Positions 45,501 through 57,203 are shown, counted from the first letter of the stretch. The stretch is DNA of 64,000 bases from Crocodylus rhombifer (GCA_038503035.1 JAVSML010024248.1:1-64000); one strand, 5' to 3'. Numbers and translations: made by a program. The notes: generated from the letters alone by a model not told the origin.

Positions 45501-47654
45501 ATATCTGGAATAAAACAGATAAGGTGCTGCATCACCACCAGGACTTTTTCTTCACAGGCCATGGTTACATGAAAGTATACATATATCAGCTCTCTAAAGA
45601 ACATTTTTAATTGTCTAGAGTGGTGTATTGGTACATCAATTATTTATTCTGCAGTTCATGGTATTCTTTATGATTAAATATTTCTGGGGATTTTTTTGAA
45701 TGGGCTTTCCCCCCTTATAAATGAACGGAAGCCACACACGCTTCTATAAATACTATTGTCCAGGTGTGTTAGTCCACTCCACTGTGCTTTACTTCCTAGA
45801 ACCTTGTGAACTCAGAACCATTACCAGTGTGTTACCACCACTGTGAAACTGTAGGGACATGGAAGCAAAAGCTTTGTTTGTTCCTTTTTTAAAAAGGGAT
45901 ACAACCATCTTGACTGCATGGTAAGTATTCTATCTACCCACTCTTGCATTAAGTGATTATCCCACTGGAAGTCGGTGACCTGCTTTGAAGTCCTCAGCTT
46001 CAAAAGAGTCACCACACGAAGCCTATTCAGATAAGCACGGTTCCTCTAAATAGAAAAAGAACATCCTCTGCATCTCGCTCTTAATTTTTGTGGTTGATGA
46101 AATGCCCTAGAGCATCAATAGGATTTTAAGATTACCATATTTTTTTCCCCTCAGATGCACAACTAGGAAGGCAAGGGCTTGGAGGCTTGGACTGACAAGG
46201 TTGCATTCTCTATAGGAGTTAGTATGAAACAACTGGTAGATGCTTTTGATTACTTGAAACTTGATGTCAAATTATACCCTGGATTTCCTTGGTGTGGGAG
46301 CTTTCCTCCTACCAGGTCAGTACAAGTTCCAGAAAATGAAGTATCTAAGGAAAATGCAGATAGATTGTGAATAAGTGGGAACTGGTAGTAAAGCCAGTTT
46401 TATCTTTGAGAAATCTGCACCCAAGGAACTGCTGTCCATTTTTCAAACCAATGCATGTGAATCTGAAAGACAAAACTATAGAAAAACAGCAAAACGTATA
46501 ATTATATTTTATCTCATAATACATATGTGAGCTACTCACCTGAGGGTTCTCATAGGTCACCAAGTCCCATTGCATGCAACCTCACTGTGTAAGCCTACTC
46601 ATAAACTTAATCAAGATCTATCAATTCCTCTGTATTATAATTTGTCTTAAACCCATTTTCAATACATGTCTGTAAGTAATGTTCCTTAAAGGTTTGAGGG
46701 AATGTATTCCCCAATAGCTTTTGTTGCACATTGAGAGGTAAGCTGTGTTGGGTCAGGGAGAATATATGAAGACTATAAGGACATGTCCACCCTATGGCGG
46801 CAGCATGCCCTGTACATATGGCATAATGCGTATATTCCAAATCTGGAAATACTGGTATCCTGGTGAAGCCATTTCAGGGCATTCCTCTGTGACTGCTCTT
46901 GAGGCCTAGTTTGGTGTTCTTAAGAGAAGCTGCTGGGGATGACTTGGGTGGATCTTCATCAGCATATTTCTGAATCTGATGCATGCAACTTTGAGCTGGT
47001 TAATGTGATGTGCTAGGTGATATACCCAGTAGGCAGGGTCCATCATGACCCTCACTCTTTCTATCTACCATACAAAGAAGTCTTAGAAGAGAAGTGGAGA
47101 CGGCATACTTCCTAACTTGGGAATGGCTTATTGACTCTCTGGGAAAAATCCTATCACTGGGAGCAGGCGGAGGATAGAGCTAAGCAAACTGCCAGTTCCT
47201 GCTTATAGCAAGTATCCGGTGCAAATACATTTATGGTAGATTTGTTTCCTTGACAAAACTGTTTTGGAAGTGGACTTAGGGGAAGGCATAACCTAAAGAA
47301 AAAAAAAAGAATTGGGAACAGGAGGTGTGGGTCAGTGAAGGAGGGGGTAAGGTATAGCCATCTGCCAGGTAGAAGCAACTAAGGAACAAATCAGAAGCTT
47401 CAAGCAACTAAGAGAGAAATCAGAAGCTCACTGTATGAGTTATTGCCAGAAAATTCCTAGATGAATTAATAAAGCTGTGGAATAATTGTGGGATGTTGTG
47501 GAATGATCACATAAGCTGTGGGATACCCATATCCTTCACTCCTAGTCTTTTTCCCCATGTATCCAGAGTGATGGATTGTTGACCCCATGGAAGAATCCTG
47601 ATAATGGCATTTTGCTGCTAGTTAGTAGCATGGAAAGAAAGGTTTATTTTCTTC
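42532..47654. other. Repeat-poor AT-rich DNA, unassigned
   Basis: The only repeats seen are a (CATA)n stretch at 44625-44646, an A-rich 'AAAACAGAACAAAATAAGACAAGAC' stretch at 43853-43897 and a decayed 'CCAGATTTTAAAAAGTGAG..TTTTCAAAAGTTCTAAG' relic at about 44370-44470 of an old repeat. No exon was recognised, though short conserved exons cannot be excluded by eye. Confidence 0.4.
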
Positions 47655-47662
47655 CTCTGTCT

Positions 47663-48051
47663 CAGGGGTGGGCAGTGTTTTGGGCTGGAGGGTCACTTAA
47701 TGATTTTTGGTGAGCTGGTGAGGGCCAGGGAGATGCCATTTGATCCTATCTAGCCTGAGGAGGAAGGGCTACATCCTGTGCTACTCTGCTCTGCCTCAGC
47801 TGGGGCTGGGCTGGGCTGCACAGCATGCAGACTCCTTTCCTTCCCCACCCATCCATCCTCCTGGCATCTTGTTAGTGCTGCTCAGTCCTGGTTAGGAAGC
47901 TGGGTGAAATGGGGGGAGTGGATACGGGAGGCAGTGAGGAGCAAAGTAGTGTACAGCCCTTCCTCTCGGGCTCCTGACAGTGGCTTTTGGGTCACATAGG
48001 ATCAATTGGCAGTGTAGATATGGCCCACAGGCTGTATTTTGCCCATCCCTG
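47663..48051. mobile_element. hAT-like MITE, complete (389 bp)
   Basis: Termini CAGGGGTGGGCAGTGTTTTGGG and, inverted, CAGGGATGGGCAAAATACAG. Flanks CTCTGTCT (47655-47662) and CTTTATCT (48052-48059) match at 6 of 8 positions, an aged 8-bp duplication. The GC-rich interior has open frames but no transposase motif. Confidence 0.8.
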
Positions 48052-48059
48052 CTTTATCT

Positions 48060-49133
48060 GCTACAGGGAATTTTCAGCACTTAGTGTTGTTCTCCCCTCT
48101 CCTTTCACAAAGCGAGAATGCTACTTCAATATTCTTCTTCTTCACCATTTGCATGAATGTGCAGGATTTTATCTTTGTGTACCTGTTAGAATAATTCCTC
48201 ACTGAGGTGAAAAGAATAGCACTTAAATTTGGGGGAATAAAGGGTCAACAGCTAAATTAAAGCAAGCAAACAAGCAAAAAATCACAAATCCCACCCCCCC
48301 CCAGTTTGCCTGAGGTTTATTTGCAAAAATATGTATTCAGTTGCATGCACACTTGAAAAAGGAAAGCTATGGCTCTATATAAATTGTATGCCAAATTATG
48401 TTTCACATTTACAGTTCAGACATGCATTTTTAAAATTTATCCCACAAAGAGTATGAGACAAGAAAAAAATTTGAAAAGCTTGATTTAAAATATATACATA
48501 AGGAATACACATACGTATTCCCTATGTAATGCATACAGAATATTAAAAATAAAATAAAAAGTTGAATTCCTTGAAAGATGACTATTTATAACAGTCTCAT
48601 CCCATTTGCTTTTTTGCTCTCTAGGTTGCATCATACATCATTTGGTTCTACATGTTTCTTTCTCTTGGTATTTCTTTTTATACTGTCAGCTCCTGCCATG
48701 TCCATTCAAATCTAAAATTGTCTGAAACTATCTAAGTAACAACAAATCTGCTGTGTGAATAAAATCTTTATGGAGAGCTGCTAGGTATCCAAGACGCATG
48801 CATAATAGAAATTCAGTATCACTTCATTTGAGTACAGGAACTGCTAGCTGCATATCATGGAGTCCCACAAATTGTCCTATGAAAAGAAAGATTATGACAG
48901 AAAGACAGCCCTATGTATAGGAGTCTACTAAATGTATTCTACAGCCAGCTGTATGAATCACCTTGGGGAAAAATGCATATGAATGCACATGTATATTAGA
49001 GAAGGTTCTAACAATGATCACATTCTGTACCACCTGCAAAATACAGTCCTTTTAAAATATGACAGCTAAGCTCAACTATCTGGAGGAGAAATTTGGAAAG
49101 ACTGCCTGAAGTTGAATTGTATTGATTCTAGAG
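48060..49133. other. Unassigned AT-rich DNA
   Basis: No gene or repeat recognised. A short C run (48293-48302) and a small palindrome (GGAATACACATACGTATTCC, 48501-48520) are present. Confidence 0.35.
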
Positions 49134-49270
49134 CTGTGTGAAACACAGCAGTTTTGGTTTGCAGGGATTCCTGAAAACACCTTTATTTTTATTTTTTTGG
49201 TTTTGATTTGTACAGGTTTGCAGTCCCCGAGCTTCCTTTACAGTCCAAACTTCAGAAGTACCTTAATGTT
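49134..49270 (+). mobile_element. Foldback-family element, left end fragment
   Basis: TAGAGCTGTGTGAAACACAGC is the same terminus as 2859 and 53306 (TAGNGNTGTGNGAAR). The following sequence lacks the GATTCAG lattice, so this is either a different subfamily or a short fragment. Confidence 0.35.
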
Positions 49271-49871
49271 CAAGTTGAAAGCACTGAATTATATTTAGTG
49301 TTGATGTCACGTGAAACTAAACAATGCCATAAAATGAAACTCTGTATGCTTGAAGCTGAGCTTGTGCTTGGGTGAAATGATTGTAAGATTTAGGAAACTT
49401 TTTTGTGGATATAGACTTATATTAGATGGGCTAAGGCAATTGGAACCTGAATGAGTTGTGTGAGATGTAATGGTTCATTACAAAAACTTTAGTTTAGCTG
49501 CCTCTCCCTTTTCCAACACTATCTCTGTGGGAATAGAACAATAGGATAAAAAATCAATAAATATCTGTGATAATTAGATTGTTGGTAATGATATATAAAT
49601 CTCTCTGTCGATCTACATACAGTATATTATACTCTAATCTATTCTAGTTACATGGGTAACAAAAATAGGGAAAATGTGGCAGCATGAGCTTCAGTTCAGG
49701 ATGGACAAGTTCACTGGGGACAAGTGGTATGTATATGAGTTGTTAACCTTCACTGAAATCAGTGCCATTTTGTTTCCCCTATCATCTACTAGCTTTAATT
49801 AGCCAATTAAAGGTAATGTGGGTATACCTACTGCTGCTACAATCACAGCTTCATTTCCCTGTGTAGACATG
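49271..49871. other. Unassigned DNA with possible MITE end
   Basis: 49790-49870 ends 'CCCTGTGTAGACATGG' and contains 'CTTTAATTAGCCAATTAAAGG', resembling the GGG-ended MITE families, but no left terminus was found. Confidence 0.3.
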
Positions 49872-50196
49872 GAGTTATAGAATTATGGACAACAAAGCTT
49901 TCTGGGACCTCAAGAAGTTATTTTGATCACCTCCCTTCCCCAAAGCAGGATCAAATATACTCCAATCATTCCTGAGATGTTTGTCTAACCAGCTCTTAAA
50001 AATCTCCAGTGGTAAATATTCCATAACCTCCCCAGGTAATTTCTTCCAGTGCTTAAACCACCCTCATAGTTAGAATTTTTTTTCTAATGTCTATCTTAAA
50101 ATCTTCTTTGTTGCAATTTAAGTTGATAACTTCTTGTCTTATTCCCAGTGGACAGGGAAAATAATGAATTATTTTCCTCTTCACAGTAACCTGTCA

Positions 50197-50729
50197 GGGC
50201 TCCTCTACACATGCAGATAAAGGCATGATGGGATCTAATGTGTGATCCACACAATCATGCCTCCTGCCATGCCACATGTGCATAGCAAGAGGCATGACTG
50301 TGAGATCTAGCATAAAATCCTATCAAGTGTTATTGCTGGTCTTACTGCTGGTATCGGCATCCTGGGTTCTCCTTGCACTGGCAAATAGCAAGCTCCTGCA
50401 TCTGTGAGGCCCACAGCTGACAGGATTCAGCCCTGTCTGCACTCCATACACAGTTGGGGCTGAGAGTCCCAGCAGCTGGTAGGACTTCTGGCCCTGTGGC
50501 TGGGAGATCACAGCAGTTGTGATCTTCCATCTGTGGGGGCACAGGTTAGACATGCAAATTAAAGCTGGATAAAAATCAGCTATAAAGTTATTACACATTT
50601 TTGAGCAATAACTTTATATCTGGTTGGACCTTTTTAAGAGACCATAGTTAATTTGCACCTGTAGTCAGTCTAAATTAATTGCACAATTAACCAGGTAATT
50701 GTGCAATAGATATAATTTGTAGAGGGGGC
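50197..50729. mobile_element. MITE, Harbinger-like, 533 bp, inserted in the old LINE
   Basis: Termini GGGCTCCTCTACACATGC and, inverted, GCCCCCTCTACAAATTA. Flanks TCA (50194-50196) and TTA (50730-50732) are a near-match 3-bp duplication. The LINE reads on the two sides as adjoining parts of the same 3' region. The interior has no transposase. Confidence 0.65.
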
Positions 50730-51387
50730 TTACATACATATTTGAAGACTGTTATCATGCCTCCCTTCAATAAATCCAGTTTTTCAAGCTTTCCTCATAT
50801 GCCATGTTTTCTAGACCTCTGATCATTTTTGTTGCTGTGTTCCAAACACTCTTTGATTAGTCCACAACTCTATAAAAATAATACACTGTTCTCCAGCTGA
50901 GGCCTTTCTAGTGTTCAGTAGAGTGGAAGGATTACTTCTTGTGTCTTGAATACAACACACATTTATATATCCCTGTATGATGATTTCTTTCTTTTTTTGT
51001 TGTTGTTGCAGTACTATGGTATTGTTGTCCCATGTTCAGTTTGTCATCCATTATAAGGTCCAGAACTTTTTTCTGGAGAACTGCTGCCTAGCTAGTTGTT
51101 TCACATTTTGTATTTATACTGTACTTCACGTGGCCTTATTGAATTGCATCTTATTGATTTGAGATCATTTCTCCAGTTTAGAAACATCACATTGAATACT
51201 AATCCTATCCTCCCAAGTGCTTTGCAGATGGGTATTTTCTACACGTGTAATAATTAAATAATCCAAGTCATAAATGAAAATATTGCACACTACCAAATCT
51301 GGGACAGACATCTGTGCAGCTCCATTTTGATAGTGAACAAATTATTTCTAACTATTTGTGGACCCACTTGAAATAATTTCATCTTTA

Positions 51388-51642
51388 TCATATTTCTTTA
51401 ACTTGTTTATGAGAATGTAAAATGAGAGTGTCAAAAGCCTTAATAAAGTCAAGATATATCCCATCTACTTCATCTCCTTTATCCACAGGTCCGTTATACT
51501 TCCCTAGAAAGAAATTTGCTGCTTTGACTTCATTTCTTTTTGACAAGTCTATGTTGATTATTACTTTTTTGGTAGTTGCAAAAGATGGTTTGATTATTTG
51601 TTCTAGAGTCCTTTTGGAAATTGATATTAGGCTGCTCTGCAA
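51388..51642 (-). pseudogene. LINE reverse transcriptase fragment
   Basis: An 84-codon open piece of the old minus-strand LINE. It carries GPVDKGDEVDGIYLDFIKAF followed by DTL, corresponding to VTKSLDAGVAVDVVFLDFRKAFDTV of the copy at 33 kb, i.e. the palm motif A with a catalytic aspartate. It is bounded by stops and has no own start. Confidence 0.7.
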
Positions 51643-52054
51643 TTCACAAAGTGTTCCTTTTCCCTTTTTTAAATCTAGGCATTATATTTATATTTGTCCA
51701 GACTTTTAAATGTTATCCATTCTCTATGAGGTTTCACTCATAATTGCTAATAGCGCTAAGATTTTTTTCAGCCAGTTCCTTAAATATTGTATAAATTTGA
51801 TCAGGAAAAGCCCATTTGAAAATATCTAATTTATATAAGTATCCTCTAGTTTGTGTTTCTGCTATTTCAGCTTCAGTTTAGTTCCAGAATGCTAATTTCA
51901 CCATCTGGCAATTTAGACTTCCTAGTGAAGGCTGAATCAAAAAAGACCTTAAACACTTTGGTTTCTAAGCATCATCTGTTATTAGCTTTTTCCTCCCATA
52001 GAGAAGTGGACCAGGTATTTTGCTGTCTTCTTCAGATAACTAATGGACTTATAG

Positions 52055-52461
52055 CAGTGGAGACCCAGAGGGCTTGCACGGGGGTGCACATGCACCCCCT
52101 GAAAGCTCTGGTGCACCCCCTGGTCAGCCACGCTTGCTGCTTAGGCAATGGGCAAGGGGGGCAGGCAGGAGGGCTGGTGCCCTCTCTGCAAGCGCCAGCT
52201 GATCACTGCAATTGCTGCAGCTGCTTCCAGGAGTGACTGTGGCCACTTCTGGAAGTGGCTGCAGTGACCAGCTGGTGCTTGCTCCAAGAAGTGGCTGCAG
52301 CACTCCTGGAAATGGCTGCAGAGATCAACTGTTGTGGGGTTGCCCACAGGGGACCACCCCCTAGCCAGCAGGATCGGCCAAGTGGGCCGCTCCTTGGTTG
52401 GCAGGACTGGTCGTAGGGGGGGCATGTGCCCCCCTGATTAAGGCAGCACCAGTCGCCCATG
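52055..52461. mobile_element. hAT-like element, 407 bp, inserted in the old LINE
   Basis: It is flanked by a perfect 8-bp duplication ACTTATAG (52047-52054 and 52462-52469). Termini CAGTGGAGACCC and, inverted, CATGGGCGACTG. Subterminal 'GTGCACATGCACCCCC' and 'GGCATGTGCCCCCC' are inverted partners. The core repeats 'GAAGTGGCTGCAG'. Non-autonomous. Confidence 0.88.
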
Positions 52462-52800
52462 ACTTATAGAATGTTTTGTTGATACAACTTGTAACTGGCA
52501 TTAAGGGTATCTTATTTTTACCTTGGCCTTTCTGATTTTGTACCTATCTGCTTGTGTAGTCTTTTATACTTTGCACATTTCTATACAATTCCTTCTTGAA
52601 TTTCAGGTTAAGATCATGATTTAGCCAGGTTGGTCTCTTGCTACATTTATTATCTATCCTGTGCTTTAGATTAATATTGTTTATTTTAGAAACTGCTAAC
52701 TCTTCTGGATTCCCTTTTTTTTCTCCCTTAGGTCTGCTTTCCATGATATCTTACATTCACTAAAAGCTTCATCTTGATCTTCCTGGTTTGATGTTTTACA

Positions 52801-53305
52801 GTAAACCTAAAACTGTGGACTTGTCATGTCTGATTAAACCTAATTCAAAATTGTACACATTACTTACCAAGTCTATATACAAAAATGCTTTTCCTTTCTT
52901 TATTAGACAAACCCCATCTCTGATCTCCATCTTGCAATACCATTCTACAGTCAAGGGACAAGGATTTTTATTGGTGATATCTCTTACTGGACTGGTCCTT
53001 GCCTCTTACATGTTTCTATCACTCCAGCACTATCATTCCATGGCCAAGAAAGTCAAATCCATTCTGGAGAGATTTCTGTGGAGTCACGTACTCATCTCCA
53101 ATATGTGTCTCTCCCAATTCATGCACCTTCACTTCCTGGACTTTGTATTGCTTATGGTCACACATGACAGTATCATTTGTACTCATATAAATGAATAGTA
53201 GTAATCTATGAGCTCAACAAGCATGATCAACCTTTCTATAATGTCTAGGACTAGCTGTCTAGGCTTCTGGCATTCAGCAGTCTTCCTGGAATGTCATATA
53301 TATAT
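52801..53305. other. Unassigned DNA
   Basis: An open frame of 136 codons (52788-53198) resembles nothing I know. It may be a 5' continuation of the old LINE or an unrelated repeat. Confidence 0.3.
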
Positions 53306-54122
53306 TAGTGCTGTAAGAAGCTTTGGGCCCTGATTTGATTCAGCAGAGATTTGGCCCAATTTGGTGGCTGAATTTCTGAATCCAAATCAAATCAGGAGAC
53401 CCTTTAATCTCTCTGAATCAAATTGGAACCCTCCAAATCAATTTGGAGAGATTCAGAAAGATTTGGTGATTTGGACATAGACACAGCTTTAAATGTTTTT
53501 TTCTATATACCTCAAGGTACCAGAAGGTACCTCAAGAATGCTGAGATGCTGGGGCAGATGAAGCATCCCACAGGAACATGGGGGCTTCCTCAGCATGCTC
53601 AGCAGCAGACCTGGGAGTGGATCAGAAGCACTTCCAGTCCACTTCTGAATATGTCGGGGAGTCTGCCCCTCCCCCACCTCCTCCTGGCTCAGTGACTGGT
53701 GCCTCCTGGGTCTGGGCGGGCACCCAGGGCCCCCCTGTGGCTGACTGCCAAGCTCAGGGGTCCCAGGAGGGCCTTGCATGCTCCCCAGTGGACTTGGAAG
53801 TGGACTGGAAGTACTTCCACTTCCGGGTTTGCCACCAAGCATGCAGGGTGCAGGCCCCCCCCCACTCCTGTAGGATGCTCCATCTGCCCCAGCATCACAG
53901 CATTCATGAGCCACATCTGGTACCTTGAGATATGTAGAAAAAACATTTCACTCTGTCTCTATGGCCGAATCTCTGATTCTCCAAACTGGCATCGAATCTT
54001 TAGATTTTGATTCAGCCAAATTGAATTGGGGACAGTGATCCAAATCAACAAATCGAATCACTGTCCCCGATTTGGACTGAATCTGAATCCAAATCAAATA
54101 CGGCCTGTTTCACACACTCCTA
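53306..54122. mobile_element. Foldback-type DNA element, complete (817 bp)
   Basis: Termini TAGTGCTGTAAGAAGC and, inverted, TAGGAGTGTGTGAAACAGGC. The arms are about 340 bp each and pair along most of their length. The best-matched blocks are 53493-53522 against 53918-53946 (ATGTTTTTTTCTATATACC.. side) and 53535-53580 against 53860-53905 (GATGCTGGGGCAGATG and its complement). The outer parts are built of GATTTGG/GATTCAG words. The core at about 53650-53790 is GC-rich. TA at each terminus would fit a TA target site. No transposase is encoded. Related ends are at 2859, 49134 and 63070. Confidence 0.75.
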
Positions 54123-56082
54123 ATATGTACAACATCAACATCAATATATATTCAGTATCAAAGTTCGGCAGGGTAGCACCTTATATATACACTAACTTGT
54201 TTAGAGAGGCATGAGCTTCAGGCCAGGTACAGAAGTTACACTTATTGCATGGTAGGTGCATAGAAAGCACTCTACAGCCATAACTGAACAGACAGCCAGA
54301 GCATATAAAGTGCTGTAAAAATGCTGGAGCTTTCTCTAAGATAACCCTAGCTGGAGACTATCAGATTTCAGTGCTGTAAGTTAGGGTGCTGTAATGAACA
54401 TCTGTACCAGATTCCATCACAATTCATATTAGGTTACATTCTGCCGGCAACCCATGGGGCTTTGTGGCACCCCACTCACTGCTCTTTGTGGTGCAGCAGT
54501 CTAGCCTAGGCCAGAACTTGACTCATTTGCCCAAGCACTGGGTTAGCCCTGTCACCAGTCTGTCACTAACACGAGTTAGTAAAGTCTCCATTTCCAATCC
54601 TCCTCCATCATTAAACTTGTTCCCTCCAACCAGGTATGAGCCACTGCCTGGTATTATCACTCAGTGTGTATATTCCATCTACCCTGTTTGGGCATTTGTA
54701 AGGATTTCAGCTTTTGATTAAATGAACACCAAGTTCACACCAGGGGCTGTCCAGAATGTTCATTTTGTACATTGTTGTTTTGAAGTGTCCACAAACAGGT
54801 GAAACTGCATTTTTTCCTGGCAGTCCTCCAGGCACCATTTGGCAGAGCAGCTATGAATAAGCCCCACTGCAGGAATGGCACAGGGGAATGTGGGAATTCT
54901 CCCTAACAAAACCCTCCACTCCCTTCATTGCCTCCCAGAGAAATGGAGAAGGCTCATGCCTCTGGGCCCTGATGCTTGGGTTTCTCAGCCTTCCCAGCTC
55001 CAACAAAAGGGAGCTGGAATCCAGGCATCTGGGTTTTCCCTGCTGGAAGGGTAATGTGGGTGTTCTGTTCCATGGTCAGTGCTGGGTCATCAGCAGCTGC
55101 ACAGCTTCTGGCCCTGAGTGGGAGAAATGGTCTGGACAGGGGACTCACCAGAGGTCCTTCTGTGTCTCCCTTGTCTGCAGGCTCCACACTTGTGTTCAAG
55201 ATGCTGGATCTAGAATTGTCACCCAGACACCTGCAGAGAGGCAGAAATGTGTGTAGATGGCACCAGTGGCATGAGAACCAAATTGGACCCTCAATGTGGC
55301 AGGTTTGAATGGATATATTGATGACTGCTTGCATCTGTGGTACTGCAGCACTTAAATGAGCAGCCTATGCCCAGGTATGCATTGTGAAAGTCAAAGAATG
55401 AAGACTACAGTTAGCCAATTATTCTTTGAGGAAGGCCACTGATGCTGCTATGGAGCTGAGAGTCACAGCACCAGGATGAAGAGCTTATAGACAGGGTGAA
55501 AGACTGTTTGGGATCCATCTATGATGATACTCAAGTGGTGTCAGTGCAACCACCTTTGGAGAGACTGTTGCCCTCCTGGACAGCCATGGTGTGGCAGGCT
55601 GCTGCCTCCCTCCCCCCAGAATGGAGAACCCCACTCCAGGGATTCCTCCTTGGTGTGACATGCCTGTGAGTCCAATACAGGGGTGGGGGGGTGGAGTCTT
55701 GGATGGTGACCACATACTGCATATTGATTGGGACATGTTGGGGGAATTCCTGAAACATGAGGTATGGTGCATGGGAGCCACTGGCTCCTGATACAAGAAG
55801 CCAGGAAGGTGTCTGGTGGGGCCCACTCTGGGAAAAAGCAATGGGGGAGAAGGAGACCAGGCCCAATGCTAGGGCTATCACCGACTCAGCCCCCCTTCCA
55901 GGGCCAACTTGCTACCCCCTGCAGCTGCCAGTTGCTGGCATAGGCACTGGCCCCAAAGAGAATGCGACGTGGGGGGGATCATTCCGCAAACCCATCAGGA
56001 CAGGCCACTGTAGACCTGGGTCCTGCTGCTGGGGAGCAGTGCATCCTCTGCAAGGAATGGCAGCCCCCTGGGCTCTGATCTA
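54123..56082. other. Unassigned DNA, GC-rich from 54880
   Basis: 54123-54880 has no recognised content. From about 54880 to 57010 the sequence is GC-richer and may all belong to one degraded Harbinger-type element, because its minus strand ends in the transposase relic at 56600-57010. I could not identify protein motifs in 54880-56080. Confidence 0.3.
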
Positions 56083-56570
56083 AGTTCTGGAATGGGCAAC
56101 ATTCCACAGTTTTAATATGCACACAAAAAATATAGCTGCTGCAACATTTAACTAAACCAAGGGGTGGCAGTTTTGCCTGCAGCATTCCTTCTGTTATCCC
56201 AAGGTTTTGTGTTTGTTAAGTTGAGCCCCCATGGCTGCCCTGGCCCCTTCTCCCCCATCAATGTCATAACTACCCGGTGCAGCCAGGGTCTTTCCTCACT
56301 CTCTCAATGTTAACTGAGAAGTTTACAAGTTCTGGAGTGGGCAACCTTGCACAATTTTTGTTTAATAAACACACTTAAAGTTTGGCAGCTTCAACATTTG
56401 ATTAAAATGAGGCACAACTCTTCCTTTCACTGCATTCCCCTGCACCCTGGTGTGCGCTCCTGGGGCAGTTGGGGAAGAAGAAGGGAAGGGCAATGGCATG
56501 GGCAGTAATGTCCAGAACATAAGGCCAGAGGGGCTGGAGATGCATGGTCCACTCCCACGACAGGTTCATT
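56083..56570. repeat. Tandem duplication, period about 245 bp
   Basis: AGTTCTGGAATGGGCAAC (56083) recurs as AGTTCTGGAGTGGGCAAC (56328). Following words also repeat in order: 'TTAATATGCACAC / TTTAATAAACACAC', 'GCTGCTGCAACATTTAACTAAA / GCAGCTTCAACATTTGATTAAA', 'CAGCATTCCTTCTGTTA / CTGCATTCCCCTGCACC'. Two units, moderately diverged. Confidence 0.6.
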
Positions 56571-56579
56571 GAAAGACCT

Positions 56580-57015
56580 CCAACCTTACTCATCCAGGGA
56601 GGGCTCCTGGTTCATGCAGGTGGGGAGGGAGTTGGCCAGGGCTTTGTAGCTATGGATGCTGTGCTGCAGTACAGGGCCAGAGAAACACACATTGGTGACT
56701 TGCCCTCTCCCCCATCCCTGCACCACATGTGCTTGCTGGACCAGGCTTGGTCCATGGCTGAAGTGCTCCTTCCAGCAGTCTCACTGTCCCACACAGGGCT
56801 TCATGAGCCAGGGAAGGAGGAGTTATGCTTGTTCCCTGATGAAGATTGGGGGTGTGGGAGGGGGTGATGATCTAACTGATGAAATCAGGGACCCTGGGAG
56901 CATAGTGCCTGCTTTCCATCACCTGAGAGAACAGAGTTATGCAAGATGTGGGCATCATCCTCATCAGCTGCATGAAAGTTGGTGGCCCAGTCATGCCCCA
57001 GACACTTGGGATCTG
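56580..57015 (-). pseudogene. PIF/Harbinger-type transposase relic
   Basis: On the minus strand, pieces in different frames follow a Harbinger (HARBI1-like) nuclease. DWATNFH..DDAHILHNS (about 56985-56930) matches the family's GW.GS.HD.R...NS block. QVMESRHYAPRVPDFIS (about 56930-56880) matches the adjoining M..G.YAP.IPD block. LLLPWLMKPCVGQ (about 56830-56790) matches the AYPLLPWLMKPY block. Then KEHFSHGPSLVQQAHVVQ is a weak match to the ERFN..LS.AR.VVE block. Stops and frameshifts separate them. The family cuts and pastes DNA with 3-bp target duplications. Upstream domains are not recognisable. Confidence 0.6.
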
Positions 57016-57039
57016 TGTGTGTGTGTGTCCATGCATGCA

Positions 57040-57154
57040 TGTGAGGTGCACACACACACACACGCATGCACTCAAACACACAGAGCTGAGGCATCCTGAA
57101 CACATGTGCACACAGACACATGCACAGAACACAGACATCCTGAACGCGTGCATG

Positions 57155-57203
<49 letters not shown>

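Larger units (their letters stand above)
49872..52800 (-). mobile_element. Old CR1/L3-like LINE, minus strand, twice interrupted
   Basis: Read on the minus strand from 52800 to 49872 the order of ORF2 is kept: the linker (KRPTWLNHDLNLKFKKELY, 52680-52550), the start of the reverse transcriptase (LDIFKWAFPDQIYTIFKELAE, 51830-51765), palm A (DGIYLDFIKAFDTL, about 51475-51430), degenerate GV.Q.S..... NIFIYDLD (about 51330-51260), then the CR1-type 3' end (..AACTGGAAGAA..ACCACTGGAG.., 50180-49872). A MITE (50197-50729) and a hAT element (52055-52461) interrupt it. Divergence and many stops show it is much older than the copies at 9, 17, 33 and 61 kb and of another lineage. Confidence 0.8.

Noticed and set aside
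55485..55881. Two overlapping minus-strand open frames of 116-118 codons
   Set aside because: No recognisable domain; they could be part of a degraded Harbinger element, but nothing in the protein supports that directly.
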